In this document: positions 44,916 to 60,240 of the stretch, piece after piece
Numbering within the stretch: the first letter of the stretch is position 1
Layout: each line of letters opens with the position of its first letter
Source: Mantis religiosa
Taxonomy: Eukaryota; Arthropoda; Insecta; Mantodea; Mantidae
Assembly: GCA_030765055.1 (NCBI GenBank)
Contig: CM060955.1
Coordinates: forward strand, 101,054,073 to 101,118,072
Reading direction: 5' to 3'
DNA: 64,000 nt
Made by a program: the position numbers and the translations under genes
The notes under the pieces: model-generated
What the model was told of the DNA's origin: nothing
What the model saw: only the letters and a program-made list of their open reading frames with translations
Databases searched by the model: none

Positions 44916-44990
44916 AGTGTCCCAAATTGATGTATACACTCGTTGAACTGTTATTTCTCTGCAACGGTGTATATATCAATTGGGGACACT
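44916..44990. repeat. Near-perfect 29-bp-arm hairpin (MITE-like remnant)
   Basis: GTGTCCCAAATTGATGTATA (44917 on) pairs with GTGTATATATCAATTGGGGA (44967 on). The pairing carries on inward through CGTTG (44941) and CAACG (44962), leaving a 16-base loop. The outer bases resemble mariner-type TIRs (GTGTCCCAAATTGATG), so a collapsed MITE is likely. Confidence 0.7.
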
Positions 44991-45162
44991 TAGTGTTTCT
45001 CGAAACTTTGTTAAACCAATTCTTAGGAAACTAAGAGAAAAAATTCAGTTCTTAATATTATAGCTAAGTAAAAGCTTATATACTTGTGCTTACAAGCCAT
45101 ATTTCCATATCTAGTAATTTAACGAGAGGTTCAGGATTTATTTTAAGATAAATGTAAGCACA

Positions 45163-49302
<4,140 letters not shown>

Positions 49303-49337
<35 letters not shown>
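49303..49337. repeat. (TA)n microsatellite
   Basis: About 17 uninterrupted TA dinucleotides. Confidence 0.95.
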
Positions 49338-49340
<3 letters not shown>

Positions 49341-49469
49341 TCAAACAGTTTCGTGTTGAGTAATTATGTATATTAGAGCAAATTATAAAGCTATTAAGAT
49401 TTTCTTTAACATATAAAAGTCAGTTCAGCACATACATCGATGGCAACGTTAAAAAACCTAAATGAATAA

Positions 49470-49795
49470 AAAGTGGTTTACAATGTTCTTTTGAATGAAC
49501 TCCACAAATTAAATATCTTAGCTGCTAAAGAGTGAATTCCCCAGGAAAGTATACCATCGTTAACATGCAAATATATATGAACATAGAAAACCTTTATCAG
49601 AACGTCCTTGTTAACACGGTTCCTTAAAATTTTCAACATGAAGATTGCTGTTGTGATCTTTTTTAATACATAATTGAAATGTGTTGACTAGTTAAGGTCT
49701 GAATCGATATAAATACCTAAAATTTTTATAGAGGAACCAGAACCACCAGTGTTAAATTTATACTGAATATCGGTGGTTTTACCTGTGTTTATAGT
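49470..49795 (-). pseudogene. Jockey-like LINE ORF2 fragment
   Basis: One minus-strand frame runs with a single internal stop: LTINTGKTTDIQYKFNTGG, SSIKILGIYIDSDLN, stop, STHFNYVLKKITTAIFMLK, ILRNRVNKDVLIKVFYVHI, YLHVNDGILSWGIHSLAAKI, then SSFKRTL-stop. LGI.ID..L.W..H...V.KK...A...L..LRN.V....L..VY.....S....GI..WG is the thumb region after the YADD box in Jockey/CR1-type LINEs. Only about 105 codons remain. A SINE (49796-49895) abuts its upstream end. Confidence 0.75.
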
Positions 49796-49895
49796 TAGAC
49801 TGCGTTACACCAATCATTAACCATATAACGGGATTTGAACATGGATCTCCCGGTATCGTCCATTTGTCTTAACCATTGAGCTACCATAGCCAACG
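49796..49895 (-). mobile_element. tRNA-derived SINE head, family C, copy 2
   Basis: The minus strand reads GGCTATGGTAGCTCAATGG (A box GTAGCTCAATGG) and GGGAGATCCATGTTCAAATC (B box), closely matching the copy at 14683-14757 in phrases GGTAGCTCAA, GGAGATCCAT and GTTCAAATCCCG. Confidence 0.7.
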
Positions 49896-51270
49896 TGCTA
49901 GTATGACATTATCTATCTGACTCGCATTATCCCGGTAAATCACTAGGAAATTCTCATATACATATGAGACAAATCCTTAATGGTGACTTACACTACGTAA
50001 GTACTTTAATTCCCGGTTTTATAGTCCAACCACTATAGACGTAATAGTATTAGAGTCTACCTGTTTACAGTATTTTATTTACAACTACCAGACTCAAGTA
50101 CTTTGTAGACTCTATATAAAACAAGTGATAAATAATTGGTCGGTAAATATACGTGAAAGTAAAGCATAATATGCTTATGCTACTTTGATTACTAGCAGAA
50201 CACAGATTGTTGGAGTTATTGCAATGGTGCAACTTACATGTCATGTGATTTTCGGAAAGAATCCGAAGGCAGAGACAATGGGAAAGATTAGTTCATCGAG
50301 TGGGTGGAAGTAAGCAAGTAGTGTGCAGAGGTGGGGAACAAGAAAAACAAAATGTCGCCCATTATTTGGCGATGACATTTGTCACCTAAGCTTTAGTGTA
50401 TAACTTACAGAGCATAACAACTCACTGTGCGGCCGTGCTTCTTTCTCCCCCCCCCCTCTTCCGCAACTTGCATAGATGGGTAACCTAGAAACATTGAGGA
50501 AACTACTGGATCGAGGATAGGTGGGGGAATTGGGCCTGCAGTCACATACACATATTAAGCTGTCTTGAATATATATAAGACTGCAGAATTGCATATAACA
50601 CGTAAAGCCCCAAAATTCAAACAATTGAAAAAGGGTTCTATTGATATTCCCTGAGGTGACAACCGTAATAATTCTATAATCATACAAATTAAATACCCAA
50701 GATCACACTCAAACTTGAGTGAATCAACACTTGGTTTAAGAATACCAGAACTTTCTCTAACACGAAAGCCATTAATACATATATTCAGTAAAACAGACCC
50801 TTTTTTATTTTTGACACATTCAACTATGCTATGGACACCAAAGAGGTTTCAGTCCACCTTTACCAATGGCTCAGAAGAAATATCCAGTGATTATTTTATT
50901 AAACTTAGTTCCGTAAACCCCTCTCAATAAAACGCGAGTAAAACTCAAATAAATGTCTGAAATAAATAGTCTGGAACTTCCTCACCCTGCTCGTAATTAA
51001 CACGGATGAAGCAGTAGGCCCACCCGACGTCTGGAACCTTCCTGGTACCAATGCTACTTCCGACGTAGCTCCCACTCTGTAGCATGGCTTTGCTCGTGGA
51101 CTCTCATATCCTAGTCACATTGTGACTGACTCCCAGCTGTGATTCCTGTACCGGGCGAACTTTCGTCGTGACTGCCTGCCCGTAGTGGGTGAACTCATCT
51201 CTTGGCAGCAGCAGACCAGCAGACTAGCAAAAGATGCGAGTTGCTCAGGTTTACCTGGGCGGGGTGTTTG
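49896..51270. other. No recognisable gene
   Basis: AT-rich to about 50990, then GC-richer. A run of C (50449-50457) is present. Short frames have no known domains. Confidence 0.45.
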
Positions 51271-51311
51271 CTGCCAAGCACCTAGCCGCTTAGTGCGGCT
51301 TATCTGGGCAG

Positions 51312-51319
51312 TATAAAAG
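51312..51319 (+). promoter_or_regulatory. TATA-box-like motif in a GC-rich block
   Basis: TATAAAAG in an otherwise GC-rich block (about 51000-51480) with CAG-rich direct repeats (CAGCAGACCAGCAGACTAGC near 51211). It resembles an LTR promoter, but no ends, duplication or coding partner were found. Confidence 0.25.
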
Positions 51320-51499
51320 AATGCTTTTGTCTCAGACTGTTGTCTTGGGCAGTAGTATATCTAGCCATATGTGGGCGCGAGTGCCCCCAGAGAGTGTGTG
51401 CGCCCAGTGCTGACTACACTCTACCGCCTGCCTGTGAGACATACGAGCACAGCCCGCTTGACAGGCTGGAGGAAAAGGAAAAATGTTAAGGTATAATTT

Positions 51500-53212
51500 A
51501 TACTAAGTCCATTTCTGGGCGTGGGGTGCAGGTGTCAGGGGAAAATAGCCCTGCTCAAATTTGGTCGCCCAAAGCGCCCTTGGGCAGCCGGTAGCCAGGT
51601 CTTCGGCGAGGAACCCTATGGTCGTATCGGCCAAGGATGTACACCAGGTTATTGCGACGAGAGTCTAGGTTTTTGTAGATGTTATGGGATCCCTCCCGCA
51701 CCACGTCTACAATATATGGGAGTCCGGAGTAGGTGTGAAGGATATGGGACGGTAATCTACGTCCAGTATCGTAGATAATTTGTAGTGCCCTGTCCTGGAC
51801 GCGCTGCAGTCTGTGAATGGTGGTGTTGGCATAGGGGATTTCAAAATAATAGGGTACAACTGCCTAAGTGATGCATTGTCCGGCTTTGACCCGGACGTGA
51901 GGGGCGTAGGTGAGGCCGCCATCAAGATGGACGCCATGGTATTTGGCAGAGGGAACCCAGGTGATTTACCCCGGTCTGAATCTCAGCGAACAATCTGGTC
52001 GCCTAGCTCGGACCTTAGCCAGGAGAAGAGCGGAGCTCTTCTCGGGGCTAATGGCCACCCTCCACCTCTCAATCCAGCGGCCGATGGCTCGGAGCTGACG
52101 CTGCAGCGGAGGGTAGCAAAAGCGCAGGTTTTTGTTACGTACCATTATGAGTACATCGCTGGCGTATTGGCACGTAACAGTCTGTGGTTCTAGAGGGAAA
52201 TCATGCATGTAGGCCGCAAAGAGTAGCGGGAACAGAGCACTGCCTTCCGGCACTCCTGCGGCTATGGGTCTGGCTGACGACAGCGCCCTTCCACTCTCAC
52301 CCTGAAAGTGCGGTCTCGAGGGAAACTGCTAATCAGTGGGAGATAGGGAGGAGGTTTATTGACCTCCCTGAGCTTGTAAAATAGGCATTGGTGTCAGGTG
52401 GTGGCAAAGGGTTTTTCTACGTCCAGAGAACCGCGACTGTCTTGAGGTTTTCCTGGAATCCCAAGGCCGTCCTCTTGGCCAGTCGCAATAGCTGCAGGGT
52501 GGTGGAGTTGTCATGACGAAAACCAAACTGGTGATCGGGTAGGAGCTGCCTTTCTTCGAAGAGAGGGATCAGGCGGGAAAGGCGCAACTGCTCAAACATC
52601 TTTGAAACGGCTGGGAGAATGCTCATGGATCGGTAGCTGGAGGGAAAGACCGGATCGATGCCGGACTTCAGGATGCACACCACTCTCGCCTCCTTAAAGC
52701 AAGCTGGAAAATGGCGGAGGTGGAGGCATACATTGAAAATCCGCCTCAAGTTGATGACGGCTCTCTTGGGAAGGTGCTGGAGCATAAGAGCACTCACGCC
52801 ATCATGTCCAGGACACTTATTTGGTTTAAGTTTCAGGATTTGAGTAGTCACCAGTTTTGGGGTGACTATTGGGAGATGGATCTCCTCGTGGCTCTGCTGG
52901 GGCCCCTCACAGAGGTCTTCCACAGCGGCCTCCACGAGGTCAGTGAAGTTTTCGTCTTGGGGGTTCTCCTTCGGCTCGAATTGGCTTTCCAGATGATCCG
53001 CGAAAGCCGTGGCTTTCTCCTTGGGCACGAATGCGAGTCTCCCACGAGTGCCATGCAGCGGATGCTGGTATTGGGTTTTGTCCCTTCTGAGATACTTTAT
53101 GATACACCGGGGATGTTTCTCCTGGAGATCGATTATTCTGAACGTGTTCTCCCAGTTCACCTTACGATGGGCGCGGTGCAGCCACCTTGCCAGGGACTTG
53201 AACCGCTGCTAA
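51500..53212 (-). pseudogene. Jockey-clade LINE ORF2 relic
   Basis: Minus-strand reading from about 53212: QRFKSLARWLHRAHRKVNWE then a 247-codon frame (53160-52417) with LHGTRGRLAFVPKEKATAFA, DHLESQFEPKENPQ, LKPNKCPGHDGVSALMLQHL, LRHFPACFKEARVVCILKSG, FPSSYRSMSILPAVSKMFEQ and LLPDHQFGFRHDNSTTLQLL. These are Jockey-type RT motifs in order. After a frameshift and deletion at the FLDVEKAFD motif, it resumes with AAGVPEGSALFPLLFAAYMH, then CQYASDVLIM, where YADD has become YASD so a catalytic Asp is lost. The thumb follows: AIGRWIERWRVAISPEKSSA, then SAKYHGVHLDGGLTYAPHVR, HRLQRVQDRALQIIYDTGRR and a fading end near 51500. No endonuclease domain. 5'-truncated and inactive. Confidence 0.92.
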
Positions 53213-55384
53213 ACTTCTCCTATCCTACATACTGTGCAGTGATTTATATTGGCAACGAAATATTCAACCGCTTCCAGTAAAACCGCTTTAGTATTGTGAT
53301 CGTAATTTGACATATTGCCCTCTTTTCCGTTGGAGTCTTAAATCGGTCTGTTTTCACAGTTTAGTGTTTGAAAGTTACACTTTCGACTACAGGCTAATAT
53401 AGTGATTCATGTGGATAGTCATTGCAAAGCATGCCTTCCAGCCACTCAACGAAATGTCTCCGTGCACTTCTTTCATCATTCACCTTTTGTTTATAAGAAA
53501 ATGCGTATGTGGGTTTATGTGAATGATGGACGTGAATTTAAACCAATGAGGCTGACACAGATGTGGCGTGGAATACAGTTGACAAAGAAAATACTACAGG
53601 ATTACAAGACCATCACATATTTTTGTACACTAAAAGTCGTTCTTCCGTTAGATAAACCATTTTTATCGTCGAACAAATGCGACAACATAGTAAAACGTGA
53701 CTTCTCGCTGTTTTATACAACCTGTGCTAATAAATGGAAATTATCATAGAATTTAAAACTTATTTTGCTTTTTATATCACAAGTAAAGCATTCTAAGATC
53801 AAGTATGCTTTGTTGTATATTCGAAACTGGAGTCTAAACTCCTTTTCCTATTAATTAGAAAAAGAAACCTTGAATCCTCCAAGACCTAGAACACTGAAGA
53901 CATTATGAAAGAGAACAAATTATTTTTCAACAAAGCCCTCAATAGATAATGCAGAATAAAATAGCAAGAAACTTATTATTATAGCTCTTCCCTACTCAAT
54001 TAAGGAAGGCTTAAAATAAACTTTGCTTGTTTTGAATCAATTAAGAGGATTTGCATACACAATACCCAAGAACGATGCCATTAAAATATCTTTCTTACTT
54101 TTTCGTTTTCTAGTTACCTAACTATAATGTAATAATACCAAATTGAAGGTTGCATCCCTTCTGACCTGTTTCTTTAACAATAGTGTTTCCTTTCCTTATC
54201 TTACTTTTACAAGAAACTGCTTGTTGGAGGCCTTCACAGTTCTCATTGCAACCGAACACATTTCCATCTCATTCTGTGTCTCATCTAGTTAGCCCACTAA
54301 TTAAATAGTGGGTAAAACAATTTAAAATAAATTAGTCAGGCATTAATTAATTTTAAAAATATTTAGACATACAATTTAGTTGTAGATTGAAATAAAGTCT
54401 ACTGAATTTATTCCTTTATTCTCTCTATATATTACTGAATCAACCTTGAAGGAAAATAAATATGTTGGAGCCCATATCAGCTATTATATAACTATCAGCT
54501 ATTATATAACTGGTGTTACTAGATAATGGATTAATGAAATACCTTTCTATTGAAACAATGTCATGAAATTTACTATTTATTAACTTTCTTATACACAGTT
54601 GTCCAGCTTATTTCATAAATTTAGAGGAAATTCTGAAAAGGTCAATTTATTTATGGACTAAAATAGCACAAATATATAATTCAAAATGGTGTTTAAAGCA
54701 AAAGAAAGTATAAGATGAAAAATTCTTATACAACTTGTGACTTTTAAACAATTAGGATCCATTTATCATATAAAAGCAATCTGATCATTTAAAAATAAAT
54801 GAAATTATTTAATTATTTTAATGGTCATACAAAAAGATGTTTGAAAAATAAGCAAGAAAAACACAATAGTGCAATTTTATCAGATTGGCAGTAAAAAGTT
54901 ACCGTATGGGAATGAAGTAGAATCCTGATATGGTAAACAAAACGAGACTCGAAGCAAATGAAAATGTAATATAAAACCAGGAGAATGAATTGTACCCAAA
55001 TATGGTATATATTAAGATATATCATACTCGAAAATATCCAGAGTAATTAATTTTATTTACTTTTACTGTAAGCAAAATGTAATATTTTATCTTGAAATGT
55101 GTGAGTTTAGCGACATATGTACGTACCCAATAATACATAACCTGCAAATGTATTTTTTTTTACAGAAACATCAAACAGTGTGTTAACATACATTACACTT
55201 TCTAAGTTGCAATAATATTAACATTTTCTGGACACATCTAATGCTGACTCATGAAATTGAACTAAATTGCAGTGATATTCGGTTATTTTCTTGGGCATCC
55301 CTTTGTCCGCACAGCTCATTTCGTTTTATTCTTTAATCCAGGTGAACTGACAGGGAATCATCACAGCGAAGAGTACTCCTCGTG
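53213..55384. other. No recognisable gene
   Basis: AT-rich. A 115-codon frame at 53402-53749 has no recognisable domain. An 18-bp duplication of ATCAGCTATTATATAACT lies at about 54476-54511. Confidence 0.45.
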
Positions 55385-55490
55385 GATGCTAGAGGGCTGC
55401 TTGATCGAATGGTCGTTCATCGCCCTCTCTAGATATATCCAGCAGTGAGACAATTATTCCAGCCTCGAATTGTTAGGATTAGGATTTCAC
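55385..55490 (+). repeat. Dispersed repeat, copy 1 (partner at 62.6 kb)
   Basis: Shares GAGGGCTGCTTGATCGA, GGTCGTTCATCG and GAATTGTTAGGA, in order and spacing, with 62620-62725. Family unknown. Confidence 0.5.
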
Positions 55491-55899
55491 TATGGAGGAC
55501 ATTCGGTACGTAGGCCAGCATGCTGGGGGCATTGTGCATATGCCCTCAAGTGAGGCACCCTCGAGAGAAAGGATGAGGCGAGCGGAGACAGAAGCTGGCC
55601 GATCCAAGGAACCACGTCACTGCAGAGGGCAGGGTCTCTACAATTACTTAGAGAGAGACCTCCCCTAACAGGCCAGGACAACGGACACACTCTCCTTTAT
55701 GCGGGACGGTAACGAGCACCAAAGGTCCCAGGTAGGCGATCCGAGCCCCAAAGGTCCCTGACTGGTGGTCCCGAAATTTTCCCAGCAGAGGAGTGGAGAC
55801 CGGCAATCGACCTACTGGAGAAGGAAGTAGTTTTCCTCAGGGAATATCATCCCGCCATTCACCGGCGAGACACCCGCCGACACTTCTACCCTGAAAGAG
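55491..55899. other. GC-rich segment, no gene recognised
   Basis: Contains the paired phrases CCAAAGGTCCCAGGTAGGCGA and CCCCAAAGGTCCCTGACTGG (about 55718-55765). It may be the 3' body of the tRNA-derived repeat that follows on the minus strand. No supported frame. Confidence 0.4.
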
Positions 55900-56090
55900 G
55901 CCACCAGATGAGAGATGATGTGAAATGATAATTTACATGAGGGACAGGAAATTCGGGGGATATAATTAACCTACCCAGCATTAACCTAGCCACCCGGGTA
56001 AACCACCGAGAAAACCCATAGGTCAGGTAGGTCGGCCACGGGAATCGAACCCAGGCCTGCCAAAGACGCCTGGGACTGCTACGGACTACT
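55900..56090 (-). mobile_element. tRNA-derived SINE-like repeat, family G
   Basis: Minus strand: TAGCAGTCCCAGG (weak A box), then CTGGGTTCGATTCCCGTGG (good B box), then a body with GGGTTTTCTCGGTGGTTTACC and CTAGGTTAATGCTGGG. Its central motif resembles families A, B and D. The 3' limit may extend left to about 55700. Confidence 0.55.
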
Positions 56091-56149
56091 AAGCATCTCT
56101 TTGAGATACAACAAAGTCACATTTAAAATAAGACCTGAAGCTTTCCTGG

Positions 56150-56610
56150 TGACGAATATGCTCACTTTCTTCTCGGGCAACAAGCCAGTTGTAAAGACGA
56201 TTAGATATCGACGTTTCGGGAGTGTGCATCGCTCCCATGATCAGGATATTTATAAAATGTTATAACCACAAATGAAACACTGGATATAACACCAATATAA
56301 ACAAAGACAACACTATCGAAATTCGCATTACTGAACAAAAGACTGTTTTCAGTCAATTAAATGCCAGGTCAGGAGATGGCGTGAGTATAGAACATTGTGT
56401 CAAAGAAACGTAACTACTTAACTTGATTATCAAGCTGTATTAAGCTTTTCTTCTTAAATCGACGGATTTCTATTTTAAGGCCGGGTTCCAAGAGGAGCTT
56501 AACTGAAGTCCAGCGTCACGATTAAGCGTGTTCCTTTCAGCGGAAATCGCCAAAGCCTCCTTAATTCTCTTTTCACCTGGCATGCAGCCCGAGAAGAAAG
56601 TGAGCAAAGT
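56150..56610 (-). mobile_element. Penelope-like element terminus with a 20-bp inverted repeat
   Basis: The minus strand from about 56585 encodes SGCMPGEKRIKEALAIS, AERNTLNRDAGLQLSSS, WNPALK, stop at 56470-56472. EAL.I.....LNRD.GL.L...W is the end of the GIY-YIG endonuclease domain of Penelope-like elements. Downstream on the same strand lies a tail containing the CCCGAAACGTCGATATC motif. The perfect 20-mer GCCCGAGAAGAAAGTGAGCA occurs at 56587-56606 and inverted at 56159-56178, with similarity extending to about 30 bp. The reverse transcriptase is missing. Confidence 0.55.
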
Positions 56611-57342
56611 AACATTTAGTTAACGTTCTTTTTCCTTCTGTTTATCTTTTTAATTTTTGACTTTTATTAAATGTACATATCTTACTGTCGATTTTTTATT
56701 TAGCCAATTATTATTCTTCATTTTTATTTATTGGCTTAAACCTAATGTATTGTCACCTTTCCCCATTCTTTTTATAGCATTTGCAGATTTTATCCCGATT
56801 CTGTTATCAATCACTTGTCATTCTTTAGCACTAATTATTATTAATACAAATTATATTATCCTGTTATGTATACAACAACTAATTCGGTATTTATTAAGGC
56901 AATACTTTGGTAAAATAGATGAACAATTTCTGCTAGTTTTTTATTCTTATTTTTATAATACCTGTTAAGTGTACTATCTACACAATATGTTGTACATAAG
57001 AGAATTTAAATCCAGAGCTGTACAATTAATTGCTTCTGAGCTATTTATTTAAAATACTGCGTTAAAATTCAAGCTCCAGAACTCACTTTTTCAGAATTTG
57101 TCACTTTTCGACTGTTCCCTGGATCACGGAGGTTTTAAAGACTGTTGTGCTCTATTCAGAAATATAAAATAATCAGCTGAGCTATTTTTCTGTAACTGAA
57201 ACTGTAAAAAGGCTGAAAAATTCTATAACTCGTGAATAATATGTTTTCTCTTAAACTAAGTAAAATTGATAAACACATGTATAAAATTATTTATATTTAT
57301 ATATTAAGACCGAATTTAGCTTTAAGAGTGACATGATAAACT
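56611..57342. other. No recognisable gene
   Basis: AT-rich. The 103-codon Phe/Leu/Ile-rich frame at 56657-56968 reflects base composition rather than a membrane protein gene. Confidence 0.5.
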
Positions 57343-57573
57343 ACTTTTGTTTTTAATTTACCTCCCTCAATATTTAGAAATCTTGGACGATGAAAAAAAT
57401 TGGTGAAGTGATGCTCAATTGAGCCCGGGTTCCATAGATCTTATAGTTATCCAACATTCATCTTTCAAAATAAGGGGAAAACTCCGGAAAAAAACCTTAT
57501 CTAGGTAACTGACCGAGATTCGAACTTGAGATCTCTTGAACGTGAGGTAGACACCCTACCAATGCCTTACAGT
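57343..57573 (-). mobile_element. tRNA-derived SINE, family A, copy 4
   Basis: The T-rich tail is on the left. The body has CTTGGACGATGAAAA, GTGATGCTCAATTGAGC and GGGGAAAACTCCGGAAAAAA. The minus-strand head has CAAGTTCGAATCTCGG (B box) and GGTAGGGTGTCTACC at the A-box region. More diverged than copy 3. Confidence 0.88.
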
Positions 57574-59163
57574 GGCAGCGTTGTTAGCACCTCAACAAAT
57601 GATTAATTATTGATAAAACATTTAATGGAGGGATGCACTTTATGTTCTGTACGATAAATAATGCAAAGTAATCAGCAGAAAACCAGAAATTTATGTACTG
57701 CGAGATCATATAAGCTTACTGCTAATTGAATTCAACGAACTATTAGTGTAATTGCGGTAGTTACGAAACATTTATTACTGCTGAATCGAAAGACGTTGCT
57801 AAGCAACATTGTAAGGTTAAGGGCTAAACTGCAAGTATCTATTGATTGGGGGAGAAACTCTGCTCATTTGTCACTTCTTTAATAAGGAAAGGGTCGGCTA
57901 GAAGTACAAGGATTTATGGACGCATTCCTGTAAGTGGACGCGGCCGTATGAGCGAGCGTCTTGTTCTCGCCGACGCCAGCGTCCTCTAGAAGACGCTACA
58001 CAAACCATCCGTCTTCATCACAGTCCTGTTTCATTGTTTCTTGGCTCTTTCTCCTTCCCACTTAGGTATCTTTTCTTGTTCTCTTTCCGGTCTCATTTCA
58101 GCACCATTTCTAGCTGTTTTTGTTTCTCGAGGAAGTAGACAAGAAAGTCTTAAACCTGCATTGCGCGCGTTAAATGTGCAGAAACAATAGCTTAACCGCG
58201 TAAACAAACGTCGGCAGCGCGAAAAACAGATGACGAGTGCTTTCAAACTTCTGCCATGAAATTCTAGACACTTGTAAAAGCGTTGTGTTCCGTGGAATGT
58301 AACAAAGATGATGCAAGTGTTCCAAAAACAATAGGGAGATAAGCAATCTCATGCTTTTAAATTAAACAATAGCAAACATCTGCATGATTTAACAATATGG
58401 TTTATCCTAAAGTAGGAATGATAACCTATCCAATATTAATTATTACATTTGCATGATCTTCTTTTTCATTTATTACTTTCACTTAATATAAACTTATAAT
58501 AAGCATAGAAAAAGGATTGCATTCTGTACAGAAATTCTATTCCTATATTTCATTGAGGTTCCTGGAACCCCGTCTATCTATGACAGCATAATTACTCAGA
58601 ATGGAAGAGACAAACCGAGTTTTTATTTATAAACGCTCTGTAATTGCTATAGTTCTCAGTACTATTTTATCACTAGGCATGAAATACAGCTTAATTTTGC
58701 TCAGAGGCTTTTTCATCAGGCATGACATTCTTTTATGTGCTGTAAGCCTGCGACGCAGGACCAATAGCTTTGCTTCCCTTCTGAAAAAAGCAATGCTAGG
58801 AACGTTTATGCCCGACAAAAGCCATTAGCCTCCGCCGGGTATGAACTCGTAACCTCTGGAAACATTATACCCCCCAAAAGGGTATAGGGAAACTCCGTAG
58901 GGAGACAGTTTAGCACTGCGACTTCCACACAGATCACGTATTTAATGCCATTAATATATATTTACAACAAGCTTTCAGAGAGAGAGAGAGAGAACTTTAA
59001 ATTTGAAACATTTTAAGACTTATGTAAGTTCAAGCCTAAAGAAAACCAACTTTTATAAATGAGGGAAAGTTTTAATACTATCCCTAAGTTTTGGCTATAC
59101 TTAATTTAATTTGAGGATACTGTACATAACTATTCTTTATATATTTCTAAGTTTTATGTAAAA
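57574..59163. other. No recognisable gene; short (GA)n at 58977-58992
   Basis: AT-rich with a GC-richer stretch near 57930-58010. At 58825-58925 an antisense B-box-like ACGAGTTCATACCCGG suggests another decayed tRNA-derived repeat, not firm enough to call. Confidence 0.45.
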
Positions 59164-59178
59164 TCATCATCATCATCA

Positions 59179-59428
59179 AGGCCGCGCCGTGGCTCAGTGG
59201 TTAGACCGCTTGGCTCTCACCAAGGCGGCCCGGGTTCGATCCCAGGTGACTGCAAAGTGAGATGTAGTGGGCAACACGGCGCTGGGGTGGGTTTTCTCCG
59301 GGACCTCCGGTTTCCTCCACCATCGCATTCCACCGGTGCTCCATCTTCATCTCATGTACCGTCAGTGTCACCGCCTGCGGTGCCATATGTAGTAAAAGCG
59401 GGCGTTAAATACTACACTACACACACCC
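59179..59428 (+). mobile_element. tRNA-derived SINE, family B, copy 2, inside an ATC tail
   Basis: The head GTGGCTCAGTGGTTAGACCG (A box) and CCGGGTTCGATCCCAGG (B box) is followed by GGGTTTTCTCCGGGACCTCC, GGTTTCCTCCACCATCG and AAAAGCGGGCGTTAAATACT. Both flanks are (ATC)n: about 59164-59178 on the left and 59430-59448 on the right. The SINE therefore sits inside the simple-repeat tail of the RTE-like LINE to its right. Confidence 0.92.
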
Positions 59429-59429
59429 A

Positions 59430-60118
59430 TCATCATCATCATCTTCACTCCAAGGATTAGACACCTTTCCTGTTCCGATTTTCACAGTAAGTCCCTCTGT
59501 CTCTTCTGCGGTCTGCCCACATTTCTTCTCCCTGCCATAATTGAGGGCTATTTTCGGAAATCTATCATAATCGATCCTTTCCACATGTAATAGCCAATCA
59601 TTTCTGTAATGTTTTATTTCTTCGTTTATAGATTTCACTTTCAGCTCTGTTCTTATTACATCATTACTTATGTAAATTCTTTATTTCTTCTCAAGAATTT
59701 TATTTCAGATCCTTGTATCTTACTTTCCATCTTCTTTGCTATAACACAGGCTTCACTTCCATATAAAAGAATAGCTTTGCCGTTGTTTTATAAAATTTAC
59801 TTCTTGCATCCTTTCTCATTTTATATCTTAAAGAGTTGTGTAATACGCGTATAGTTTGAAAACTTGATAATTTCAGGTTAATATTTCTGTATCTGAACCT
59901 ATTTCACATCTAAGGTATCTGAAACTTGAGACCTGTTCTAAAGGTTTATATCTAAATTAATTTTGGATATTATTTGCTGCTTATCCCAAAAATCTATAAT
60001 CTTTGTTTATGTTTTAGTAATAATCCTCACATATTAAGCTTAATTCATACATTGCACGTTGTAAATCATTTTCACTTTTCTGTACTAATAATACATCGTC
60101 TGCATATAATAAAGCCTT
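59430..60118 (-). pseudogene. RTE-like LINE ORF2 C-terminal half with YADD box and (GAT)n tail
   Basis: Minus strand from about 60118: KALLYADDVLLVQKSENDLQ, then RAMYELSLICEDYY (all in one frame). Further down in shifting frames: KPLEQVSSFRYL near 59940, INEEIKHYRNDWLLHVERID near 59610, and DYDRFPKIALNYGREKKC. Last comes VSNPWSEDDDDDG, made by the GAT tail. Order YADD, FRYLG, KI..YR..W..H..RMD..R.PK..L.Y is characteristic of RTE-type LINEs common in insects. About four stops and several indels. The catalytic YADD itself is intact. The tRNA-like repeat at 60145-60240 lies at the truncated 5' end. Confidence 0.78.
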
Positions 60119-60144
60119 TAATGAAAGTAAGCACCTTAAAATTC

Positions 60145-60240
60145 GCTTCCAAATTAAGAGAGAGGGGTCGATGATGGTCGAACCCGCGAACTCTCGAATG
60201 CGAGTCACACACGATACCGCAGGGCCATCTCACTCAGTAC
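60145..60240 (-). mobile_element. tRNA-like repeat (SINE head, family F)
   Basis: Minus strand: GAGATGGCCCTGCGGTATCG (A-box area) and TTCGCGGGTTCGACCATCAT (B box GGGTTCGACC). There is no intact cloverleaf, so it is a retro-derived head, not a tRNA gene. It lies next to the truncated 5' end of the LINE. Confidence 0.5.

Noticed and set aside
53402..53749. 115-codon open frame
   Set aside because: No family motif, no splice or promoter context that I can defend.
56657..56968. Hydrophobic 103-codon frame resembling a membrane protein
   Set aside because: Phe/Ile/Leu richness follows from AT-rich sequence; no family resemblance.
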